Source: Coturnix japonica
Lineage: Eukaryota; Chordata; Aves; Galliformes; Phasianidae
DNA length: 64,000 nt
Assembly (NCBI RefSeq): GCF_001577835.2
Contig: NC_029541.1
Location: 4,211,141 to 4,275,140, forward strand
Direction of reading: 5' to 3'
Under the pieces are notes generated by a model. The model did not search any database. It saw only the letters and a program-made list of their open reading frames with translations, and had not been told where the DNA came from. Of this stretch, positions 15,129 to 28,169 are shown one piece after another (position 1 is the first letter of the stretch; every line of letters starts with the position of its first letter). Both the position numbers and the translations under genes were made by a program.

Positions 15129-17028
15129 ACCCACAGTGTGCCCCGGGCTGCTGGGATTTGTTCACACCTCAGCTTTGGCTCTGAGTTTTGTCATGATGTG
15201 GTGCAAAGCATCTTCAGGGTCAGCCCAAGGCAGCCCTGGAGATGCTGGGGGGGGTCCCATGGAACCCATAGGCACGGTGCCCCCCAGGCTATGGGGTACC
15301 GCAAGGTTTTGCTGCAGCTCAGCATTCAGTGCTGTTATTTGGGTTTGAGCTGCAGCTTTGGGGGTTATTTTTGGCTCTGCATCGCTTTCAACGTTGCTGC
15401 CTGGTTGCTGCTCTCCTGCCATGCACCCGGACACACAAACATGCAGACATGCAGACATGTGTGTGTGTACTCCGTGCAGCCAGACCTGTGCTCGATGCCC
15501 ACCGCCCAGGCAGCAGCGCAGCCCCCCCATCCCCTCCATCACTTCGCATTGAGGTGGCTGGTGGTGATGCCCGGTGGCTGAGCACAGTGTGGGTGAGCTG
15601 CCAGCCCCAGCTGGGTGCTGTCATTGGGAACCCTGAGCAATGCAGCTCTGCATCCCTGCCCTGAACCACCCCAAAAGCCACCAGAGGGTTTTGCAAACTG
15701 CAGCAGTGAAGTTTGTCTGAGCTCGTGCCCCTGCAGATGCTGCTGTGTCCTTGGGTTGCTCCCACAGCCTCAGCTCCCCCTGCACCTCTCCATCCTCCCC
15801 AGCAGCCTGCTCAGTGCACAGCTCAGCTCTTGAGACGCAGCTCCTGCTGCTGCAGTGGGTCTCTGTCCCTGTGCAGGTGCTGGGTTCTGGGATGCAGGCG
15901 CTGACCCCATGCAGGCAGGAGGTGCTGCAATGCAGAGGGCTGGCACTGCTGATGCTGTGGGCACAGGAGCTGGGAATCCCCACAGTTGTATCAGTAGGAG
16001 CTGCTTGAACCAGGCTGCACCCCCCATGCTGGGGCTGGGGATAGAGAGGGTGGCATCACAACCACATTCACTATCAGTGGGTTTGCTACATCCACTGAGC
16101 AAAGCAGATCTGAGCCCTGCTGCAGGGCTGAGAGTGCTGATGGGGTCGGTGCCATGCCAGGATTAGCCTTAGTGCCAAACCCTCCTGCAAAGTGTCCCAG
16201 CCCTGATGCAGCCCCTCAGTGCTGCCCGAGGACCTCATCTGCAGGAGCACGTGAGCAGGGCAGGATGCAATGTGCTGCGTGCTGTTGTCATGTAGCTCCT
16301 TGGTGGCTCCCAGCAGGGCCATCAGTACAGCAGAGAGCCCTGGCAATTCAAAATGAGCTAATTGTCTGGGCTGGTCTTATTGCAATTAAACGCAGGGTCC
16401 TGGCTTGTCACAGAACACCCTTCCAAGCAGCTGTAATGTGAAATAGGTGCTGCATTTTGGTTTCCTCCTGCAAGGAGCCTGGGGGTGCATGTAGGGCTGT
16501 ACTGGGAGGGATTCAGGCTGCATTTCAGCAGCCCCAATTTGGCTGCAGGCAGCTGATATCCTCACCCCTATTGCTGCTAATTGCAAATGGTGGGTGCAGC
16601 ACTGGTGGCCTCGGTGCCACATGAAAACCACTGTAGCTGAAGACAAACAGAACAGCAGTGCCAAGAGCAGGGCCCCACCTCATGCACACTCATTGCACCA
16701 AGGAATGGACACAGGGTGCTTCTCTATGGGGTTCCAGACATGGCAGTGCTGTGGGGCTGGCTGGGGGGTAACGCACACAGCACATCCATGGGGCGATGTG
16801 TGGGTAATGCTGGGAACTTCTGAGGTTCTGTTCCACTGAGCCCTGTGCAGGACGTGCCCATGGCAGCGCCTTGTCCCAGCCCAGGGGGAGCAAGGACAGG
16901 AGGGGACGGGTCCAGCGAGCAGACCTGCAGCTTCCTCCAAACAGGAGCATTTGTAAAGGAGGTTCATTGGAACAGGATTGCTACAAGAGCCCCACGTCCC
17001 ATTTGTGGACAGCAGGGAGCCCACCTGG

Positions 17029-17074
17029 CTGGGATGGGGCTGGGATGGGGCTGGGATGGGGCTGGGATGGGGCT
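17029..17074. repeat. 11-bp tandem repeat, about 4 copies
   Basis: The unit TGGGATGGGGC is repeated head to tail about four times in PACSIN1 intron 1. It is G-rich on the plus strand. Confidence 0.9.
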
Positions 17075-17760
17075 GCGTGCTGCCAGTGCTGCCACATTGC
17101 ATCACCAGGGCAGTGCTTTTTGCTCCAGGACCTGGCAGCAATCAGCTTCACATTCTGTGTGCTCTGTGTGCAGAAATATTCCTCCTCCTCTCCCCAGCGT
17201 TATCTGGCTGAGCACGCAGGACACCCATCAAAGTCTTCCAAGGGATTTTACAAGCCTTGCTCAGATTTCTGGAAGTTATGCATGGCATTTGCAGATAACA
17301 GCAGTGTTTCTCTCCGGGGGAGCTTGCAGCCAGAACAGGTACAGCGGATGTGCCAGGAATGTGGATAGACACCAGTGGAGATCTGGAGCAGGATTGTCAG
17401 CCCCATAATGTGCTCAGGCCTGGGGAAGGGAAACTGCTCTGAGCCTCAGTTGCTGGGGTTCCAACTTGCCTTGCAGCTCTGCGGCTCTTCTCAGCCTGCC
17501 TTCTTAGCTCGCTGCTGTAAACAAGGATGCTCTGCCTCTTGAGTAGGGATTTTTGCAGTCCCAGGAGTGGGGTTGAGATGGAAATCCAAATATGTGCTTT
17601 GCAATTAAGCCGAGAAGTGCTGGAGGATGTGGGGGTGCTGACCCCTTGCTTCCATATGAGGGACGGGGGAGGCAGAGCAATGTGTGCTTGAGGGGGGGTC
17701 CCATCCAGGGCTGGCATCCCCCTCCTCCTGCCAAGGGCTGGCAGTGATGGAAGTGGAACG

Positions 17761-17802
17761 GGGCTGCCATGGGGCTGCCATGGGGCTGCCATGGGGCTGC
17801 CA
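17761..17802. repeat. 12-bp tandem repeat, about 3.5 copies
   Basis: The unit GCTGCCATGGGG is repeated head to tail in PACSIN1 intron 1. Confidence 0.9.
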
Positions 17803-18296
17803 GGTGCCTGGGGTTTGGCTGTTAGTGGTGGGGGAAGAGACTTGGGTATGGGTGGGGGTCTCAGTGAGGGGGAAGGAAACAGGGAGAAGCTGGGGGGAAG
17901 GCAATTAAAGGAGGGGTTCAGCAACAGGGTGAGGGGCTCATCTGGGCAAGGAGACAGTGATGGTGGGGGCAACACGAGTCCTCATCCCTCCGGACCATTG
18001 GAGCAGCCGGGGAAACTGAGGCACGTCCCTGGTAGCGCAGCAGGGTCACAGCCCCAGCACCATCACGGACACACAGGGGAACTGAAGGTCACGTGTGCAT
18101 CCCCCCAGCTCACATTGATGATCAGGTACATCATACCCTGCCCTGGGGGGTGAACATAAACCAGCTCCTCGCAACACCCCCCTGACCCCCCCATGCACAC
18201 AAGGCACCCCAAGCATCCCGCAGCTCCATCCCCCTGCCTGTCCCCCGTCCGTCCCCAGGCTCCCTGCAGTGAAGCACCGCAGGGGCTGCCTCTTAC

Positions 18297-18450
18297 CTGG
18301 GCCGGGCTGTGTGGCTGCAGGGGGCTCGGGGGGGTTCGTTGGGACGCTGCGTTGCGCTGCGCTCAGCACCAGCCGGGCAGCAGCACCGTGCACGGCCACG
18401 GGAGCGCGCCCAGCCTGCAGCCTGCAGTCGTCAAGGCAACCAGGGATGGA
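18297..18450 (-). other. PACSIN1: Predicted PACSIN1 non-coding exon 1 and core promoter
   Basis: On the minus strand a CpG-richer stretch of about 150 bases ends in an excellent donor, GCCCAG/GTAAGA, at 18297/18296. The first coding exon has an acceptor but no upstream start, and mammalian PACSIN1 also begins with a non-coding exon several kilobases upstream. The 5' boundary is approximate. A TTTTAAG sequence near 18465 on the minus strand could be a weak TATA-like element. Confidence 0.5.
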
Positions 18451-21400
18451 GCCGATGCTTAAAAGGTTGCAAAAACCATCCAGGGAGGATGTGGACCCCC
18501 CCCTTCCCCCCAATATCCACATGCCTCGGCATCAGGTTTCTTAGGAAGCAGGAAGGGCAGGTGTTTGCTGCGCCTTGTGTGCACACCTGGGGCTGTAGGG
18601 TGCTCAGCACACACTCGTCACAGTGCAAGGTGATGTGCTCCTGGGGCACAGTGGGTGCTGGGCTATGGGGGCACACAGCAGCACCTTGTGTCCGGTCCCA
18701 TTGGTGCTGCAGGGCTCCAGGAGGGCTGGGAACAAGTTCTTATCAGCCTCCAGCTGTGCTGCAGTGTTGCTCTGTCCTTGGGATCCTTGGGATCCTCATG
18801 CAGCAGGTGCAGGGCAGCAGGATGGGATGGAGCAGAGCTCTCCCTCCACTCCTCCCCCTGGTGCAGTGGGGAGGGTTTCATGGCTGAGCTCTTATAGAAA
18901 CAAACACCCCAGAACACCTTTGGAGATGCAGCTGGTGCCGCCTCGCTGCCAAATGTGCCAGCAGGGAAGGAGCTGGTGCAAGAGCTACATAGAAACATGG
19001 GATGGGGAAGGGGCAGAGTAGCTGCACCCCATGAGCTGCTGCACCCCATGAGCTGCTGCTCCAAGGCCATGGAGCCAGGCAGTGCCTCCTCCCAAACCCC
19101 AGGGTTGTGTCTGGGCATTCATCCCATTGTGCCACATCCGTGAGCCCTATGGGCAGCAGCAGCTGGAGCCATGGTGCGGGTGGGCTCTCCCACTCCCCAT
19201 TGCCTGCGTTTTCCCCCAGCTCGGGGTGATGTCAGGGAAATTCAAAGCTGGCAGGAGACGAACGGCTCGGGCTGAGTAACCGAAGCCGCCCACAGGAGCT
19301 GCAGTAATGAGGCTGGCTGCTTGTCGGGCTGCAGCTGCCCAGATCGGGTTGCCCACAGAATGCAACCCGCTCCCATGAGGCTCAGCCTGGATCAGCTTTC
19401 CCCTAATGAGCGCCTTCCATTCCTTAATGAAGCTTGGTGGGTCTGTGTGCCATCTGAGCACGTCTTCCAACCTTTAGCAAGCCAGAAAGGTCCTGAAATA
19501 TTTCAGGGCTCTGTGCTGGCTGCAGGGGAGGAGGCAGCGTGAGACCCAGGTGAAATAATGCTGCCCCAACACAGAGCGGGGGGGCTCAGGCTCCTGCAGC
19601 ATCATTTGGTCTTTGCTTTTTGCCATTTCAGGGTCCTCAGCCCCGGCAGCATCTGGGCACAGGGGAGCAAATGCTCTTGGCATTAAACACTGGGGGGTGG
19701 TGGGGGATTCCAGTGACCCTGTGATACATGGAGCCCTGCAGTTCAGAGCCCTGCAGTGAGTGCCAGCTGGATGCTGTGGCACAAACAAGGCCATGACAAA
19801 CCCTCCCCCATTGTGCACCATCCCAGCGGTCACTATTTCCTGCAATAACTCATTTCCCCCTTCAATAAAATGAGTTTCCCCATGGGAAGCAGCGGGCAGT
19901 ATTGGCAGGAAATTAGCCTTGATTTATGTGGCTTCTTGGCACTCTGAAATTAAGATTCTTCGAGCACCACGGTGAACTGAGAAGCAAATCATCCTGACTG
20001 CACTGCTGGTGCAGCAGCCCCATGTTTGTGCCCTGCATCAGCTACAGATGTGCTGCAGGTCCCAGGAACACTCCGGCTTGCTGGGAGAATGCAAACACGA
20101 GGCTATTTTGCATCTCTAATTAGCATCGGAGGATAATTGGCCCCTCTGCAGCAGTTATGCAGAAAGCCGGTCATTGTGAAGGGCCCCCGACGTGGGGCAG
20201 GTGCTGCCAGCAGCCCAGCTCCCACCACAACAATCCCCTTTTTGTCTGCCCATACCCAGCCCCAAGGCGGCCTGTGAGCCCCTTCCGGGGCAGGGGCCGG
20301 GACATAAAGGCTCCTTTTTATTGGGAAAATGCCTGTGTGTGGGGTCTGCTGTGGGCAGCAGCTGGGAGCAGCGTGTCCCTATTGCTCACAGCCATGGCAA
20401 TGTTGGGGTCGCTGCCTCCTTTCCCCCCTGCTGCTGTGCCCCATAGGGGAAGTGCCTTCTCCAAGGCTCCTCTATTTGCCTTCATGCCGTTGCACAAGCA
20501 CTGCCCTGCTCGCTGCCCCACCGGGGACAAAGTCTGTCCATGGGGCAGAGCTGCACGTGAGGCTCCTGCAGCCACCCGGGCTGCCTTTCCTCAATCCCTT
20601 TAGTTAAATCCATCCCACACAGGAAGAGGCAGCGATGGCCAAGAGGGGCAGGAGGGGATGGGGACACGGCTGCGAGCACCCAGAACAGGCTCAGTGCTGT
20701 CAGCAGCAGCCCTGGCATTCAGCCACTGATAAATTCCCCTTTGCAGCGTTAATCTCCTTCCCAAGCCTCTCCTCTCCCTTTTCCAGCTCTCATCCCTGAG
20801 CTGAGGAGGAGTGGGGATACAACACATCCTCACCACCAGCAGTGCCACCATAGTCCTGCCTACCCAGAACTGCTGCATGGGGTTGTTTGTTGCCTTGTGA
20901 GCCCCCAGCTGCAGGAGCCACATCTCAGTGTAAGGTCACCGTGCCCCACAGCTCAGGGGCAGCCCATAGTGCAGGAACTGCTGTGTCCCATATCTGTGAT
21001 CTGTGGCAATGCAGCACCCAGCGGGAGCAGCTCGGGGAGGCTGCAGGAGGAGCACAGCTCTAATCCGTTTAGCAAAGTGCTTGCTTGGCTGTTTGTGAGC
21101 AAGGAGCAAGAATGGCAGAGAGGAGATGTGTGCAGAGCAGCGGGATGGGAAGGACAAGGGCAGCAATCCTGGTCAGGGCGTGGGGCCAGGAGATGCGTTT
21201 CTCCCCTGCAGTCATTGCTGCATCCCTGGGTCTGCTTTTCCCCTCCTCGTCCTATCGGTGACCCATCCTGGTTCTTCTAAAGGAGCAATTCTTTGCACCC
21301 AGTGCTGAGGATCCTGAATTTCTCACCGGGCAAGTCAGAGGATGCCAAGCGCACAGCAAGGAGGCAGAGGGAAGATGAGCACAATCGTTCCGTTTGCTCA

Positions 21401-23387
21401 GCGCTGACAGCCCTGACAATTGCAGGCTGTTCAGGGCGGCTTTTTGGCTCCCAGCCCTCTTTTATCCATTGTGGGGAGCTGGAGGGACCCCGTTCCTGGT
21501 GCGGGATGCTCTGCGGGTTCTCCATGGAGCAGCACAATGGTGCCAGCCCCCAGCTGACAGAGTGAGCCTGGCCTTGGGGCACTCCTGGGGCTGTTATTGA
21601 GCTGATGCAGCTTTTGCATAACGTATAGAGCGGGGGCGAGCCACGAGATGCCACAGAACCTCAGATGAGACCCACCTGACAGCAGCCCCCCGAGCTCAGG
21701 CACAAGATAGTAAGCAATCCCCAGTCCTAGAGAAGTTTGGCAATGTCATAAACCAGGCAGCACTGAGCTGCTATGCCAGAATCTCACCTCCCAGGTCCAG
21801 GAGCATTACAGGGCTGACACCTCCACCAGGGTGCACAGCAACACGCCGATACCAAGCGTCCCATCCATACAGCAGGGCCACCACCATCCCCATCACCCAC
21901 CGCCCACCGGGAGCCCCCCACTGCCAACATCTGGAGCCAGAACATGCCGGGAGCCCCGGGGACGCGTCGGTACCTTGGGCAAAAGGCTGCAGGGCCCATG
22001 GGAGGGCACGGGGAGGGCGCTGGGCTGCGGATGCTGGGCGGCACTGGGGGTGGCCGGGGTGATGGCTGGGAACCCAGAGGCTCCGTCTCACTCGGGCTGG
22101 TTCTGCACATTGGGAGGAAGGTCACGGCAGATGGGGAGGAGGGGGTAAAGATCAGCACGGAGATTACAGAGGCATTTTTAGCCAGCCAATCGCCACCCCG
22201 GCTCGGCATAATGACTCCTTCGCAGCACAAGGTGAAAACGTTACCGCAGGAGCAGCGAAGAATAAGCTCGGGTGGCTGCGGGGGGGTCCTCAGCCTCATT
22301 GCACACTGTGCTGTGAGCTGACACCTCCCCACGCTCTTTCCTTCTCCTCCATCCTATGGCTCACAGCCCCTGTTCCTTCCCTTCTCCCTGTGTGATGTGG
22401 GCAGACCTGAGGTTGCCCCCTGGTCTGATGGAGGGATGCACCTAATGGAGCCTCCACCCATCTCCCCTGGGGTGCTGAGACCTCCAAGCAGCCTTAAGTG
22501 CTGGGTGCTGTGTGGGGTATGGGACACAGCCTGCGTCCTGCCATCCTGCTCTGCCTCTGCCCTCAGCAAACCCCATCCAGGACCAAGGGAACACAGTGGG
22601 ATCAGAGAGTGTTAGTGTTGTGCTGAGCAGCGTGGTGTGAGCGGAGCTGTGTGTGCTGGAGCCCCAGATCCCAGCACAAGGAGCTGCTGGGAGCTCGTTG
22701 TGCTGGAACCACGAGCCCTTTGCTCTGCAGGGAGCAGCGTGGGTGGAACTCACTTACACACTCATTTTGCTCCCTGGGATCCCAGCCAGAGCTTTACAGC
22801 CCGGCTCCAAAGGGCAGCACTGACTGACCAGCTCCTCACGGCTCTGCCTGCAGTAAGGGCTGATGGCAGCAGGGCTCAATGTGAGCACACAGAGCAGCAG
22901 GGAAAGCCCTGCTGGAACATCCCCTGTCCTCCATGTGTATGAATACAAAGGCTGCTCGTCCCCATTATGAGGCTGCATGGGGGCACCCAGGGAAGGCCAT
23001 GGGCTGCTGTCAGGGTGAATGCACGGTGACTGCTGTACTCATAGCAATAGGAAGCCATGGCCAAGCCCTGCTCTGTGGCTCCTGGTCCCCCCTGTGCCAC
23101 CAGCCCCATAGTATGGCCTGAGCCCTGTGCTAATCCACGGGGGATGATCCCAGCCATCAGCACTGTAAATCCCATTGCTGTGTGACACATGTGGGAGCTG
23201 CAGGGGATGGAGCTGAGCTCCATGGCTGCCCCAGCGCCCATTTAATGTCAGGGATGCTGAGGTTAAAGGGCTAATTCCTATCAGGCATCACTACGGACAC
23301 CTTTCTCGGTGACCTGACTGGGGGCCTTGCGCACCTTGCTACAGGCAGCGCGGTGGACACCCTCAGCGCTTGGGGGGGCCTTCGGGA
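18451..23387. other. Intergenic region between PACSIN1 and RPS10
   Basis: PACSIN1 and RPS10 are divergent here, so this 4.9-kb interval is the upstream region of both. I see no exon series. It is mostly GC-rich with short duplications, for example a doubled CACCCCATGAGCTGCTG near 19026-19060. It also contains the AT-rich candidate regulatory block listed separately. Confidence 0.6.
19840..20165. promoter_or_regulatory. Candidate conserved regulatory block upstream of PACSIN1
   Basis: This is a non-repetitive AT-rich patch in GC-rich surroundings. It carries closely spaced factor-like motifs: ATGCAAA at about 20091, TTTGCAT at about 20108, TAATTAG at about 20118 and GATAATTGG at about 20132 (POU and homeodomain types). 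AGCACCACGG at 19963-19972 matches the centre of the REST/NRSF element, but the flanks fit poorly. Enhancer function is inference from composition and motif density only. Confidence 0.3.
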
Positions 23388-23420
23388 GGCCGGAAGTGAG
23401 AGCGCGGCGCATGCGTGTTC
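23388..23420 (+). promoter_or_regulatory. RPS10: RPS10 core promoter (ETS and NRF1 motifs)
   Basis: CCGGAAGTGAG at 23390-23400 is a strong ETS/GABP site. GCGCATGCGT at 23407-23416 matches NRF1. Both lie just before the pyrimidine-rich start of RPS10. No TATA box is seen, as is usual for vertebrate ribosomal protein promoters. Confidence 0.65.
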
Positions 23421-23453
23421 CTTTCCGCTCTCGGCCCCGCTGAGACTGTCACG
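23421..23453 (+). other. RPS10: RPS10 non-coding exon 1 with 5'TOP start
   Basis: The exon starts in the pyrimidine tract CCTTTCCGCTCTC (23420-23432), which fits the 5' terminal oligopyrimidine rule for ribosomal protein mRNAs (C start, then pyrimidines). It ends at the donor CACG/GTGAGG (23453/23454). The coding exon has its acceptor immediately before the ATG, so this short exon supplies almost the whole 5' UTR. TOP mRNAs are controlled by mTORC1 through LARP1. Confidence 0.7.
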
Positions 23454-23755
23454 GTGAGGCAGCGCTCCGGGCCTACATCGGGCTCGGATCGGGCTTGTAT
23501 CGGCTCCATCCGCGGGCGGAGCCGTGAGGCAGCACCGGGACAGAACGGGGGAGATCAGGCCCGGCCCATCCGCGGCGATATTTCCGGGATCGGGGGGATC
23601 TGGGCCCGGGATGGCGAGGCGGAAGGCCTGGGGGGGCAGTAGGCCGCAGTAGGCCGCGGGAGGCCTTAGGCCGGCAGGGTGGGCCGCGGGGCGCTAAGGG
23701 CCGGGAGTTGTGATTCATTGGGAATAGGCAGGATTTAGTGCTGTTTGTCCTTTAG

Positions 23756-26883
<3,128 letters not shown>

Positions 26884-26907
26884 ACCTCCCGCTCATGTTT
26901 TGTGTAT

Positions 26908-26913
26908 GATAAA
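26908..26913 (+). terminator. RPS10: Weak RPS10 poly(A) signal candidate
   Basis: The only signal-like hexamer close to the stop codon is GATAAA, in TATGATAAAATAGG, 25 bases after the stop. No canonical AATAAA lies within the next few hundred bases. Ribosomal protein genes have very short 3' UTRs, so this location is plausible. Confidence 0.4.
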
Positions 26914-27489
26914 ATAGGTGAAAATGCCACTTGGGCTGCATGGCTGTGTTCTATTGGAGTGTCTGAATTCAGTGGGTTAATTAAGAAATGAAGGAGGATG
27001 GTGAGAGAGGATGGTGACGGCATCTGGAGCTGAGCAAGGGGAGGGCTGCGATCTGCATCGTGCCACCAGGTGTCACCCACAGCACAGCCATGGCACGGCG
27101 CTAATGGGGCCGGATGGTGCTGCTGTATAGGCAGGAACACAGAACGCAGCGAGAAGGGGCTGCTTACAGCCCTCATATAGGGATGGAGCAAACAGCAGGC
27201 GTGTAATTGGGTTCTTCATATACCTGAGGGCGTTGGAACCTGACTGCGACTGAGCTGAGTCCCACAGGGCTGCTCTGCTGTAGGGTTTATCCGTGTGTCT
27301 GAGCAGGGCAGCTGCAAAGCAGGTCACAACCCATCCTGGCTGTGACCCCACAGGCTGTAGGGCTGCTTTACCCCCCCAACCCTGATACAGCCACAGCGGG
27401 GCCGGCCGAACCCAGTGCGCCCCATTGTGCCCCATTAGGCCCCATTGGGTCCCATTGTGCCCCATTGGGTCCCATTGTGCCCCATCCCC
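26914..27489. other. RPS10-NUDT3 intergenic spacer
   Basis: This is a short spacer between two tandem genes. No coding sequence was seen. It ends in a small tandem repeat (27420-27485) just before the NUDT3 CpG island. Confidence 0.6.
27420..27485. repeat. Short tandem repeat, CCCATTG-based 10-11 bp unit
   Basis: Six head-to-tail variants of CCCCATTGTGC, CCCATTGGGT and CCCCATTAGG occur immediately upstream of the NUDT3 CpG island. Confidence 0.85.
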
Positions 27490-28169
27490 CCGTCCCGCCC
27501 CTTTGTTCGCTGCCCCCAGCCGCGCTCCGCCACTGGCGTAAGCCGTCCTTGCGTAAGTTACGCGTTCTTCCCTGCGTGGCGTCTGCGCGCTTTGCGTAGA
27601 GCCGCTGTCAGAGCGGAGCCATGTGCGCTGCCTCTCCGCACTTTGCGTAGCTGTCAGGGCGCCCCGGCACGCAGCCGCCGTATTCTCGAAGGCTTTGCGC
27701 AGGGCCGGCGTCGGGCGGAGGCGTGGTAGCGGCGTCTGTGTGTGCCGCGGGGAGGGGGGAGCGATTCTGGAAGCCGGACTGCGCCGTTTGCGTGGCGGGC
27801 GCGCCGCGCAGCTGCAGGGAGCAACCGCCCCCTCCCCCGCCCGCCGTTTTACGCCGTTTGCGTAGCGTGCCCAAGATGGCGTCGCGGTCGTCGTCGGCGG
27901 TGTCCGGAGCGCCGGCAGCGGCGGCGGAGCGGCTGGAAACGAAGGGAGGGATGAGGCGGGCGAAAGGCGGCAGCGTGTAGCGGGCGGCTCCGGGCTGCGG
28001 GAAACAGAGACTGACAGACAAACAGACTCTCGGGGAGGCGGGTCCCCCCTTCCGTCCCCCCCGTCCTTCCCCGCCCGCCCCTCGCGGGATCCCGGCGGCT
28101 CGTTCCCGGCGCTGTGTAGGGGCCCTGTATAGGCCCGGCCGCGCCTCGGGCCGCCCCCGGGAGCGGAGG
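27490..28169 (+). promoter_or_regulatory. NUDT3: NUDT3 CpG-island promoter and 5' UTR
   Basis: This is a dense CpG stretch running into the first NUDT3 exon. CAAGATGGCG at 27872-27881 is a strong YY1 site, a type often found close to starts of housekeeping genes. Six copies of a TTTGCGTAG-like nonamer occur at 27549, 27591, 27642, 27694, 27787 and 27857. No TATA box is seen. The exact transcription start cannot be set from sequence alone. Confidence 0.65.

Larger units (their letters stand above)
13865..18296 (-). other. PACSIN1 first intron
   Basis: This 4.4-kb interval separates the predicted non-coding exon 1 (donor at 18297/18296) from the exon carrying the start codon (acceptor at 13866-13865). 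It holds several short tandem repeats, listed separately. It also has an AT-richer patch at about 16340-16400 with homeodomain-like TAATTG/CAATTAA motifs. No other gene is visible. Confidence 0.6.
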
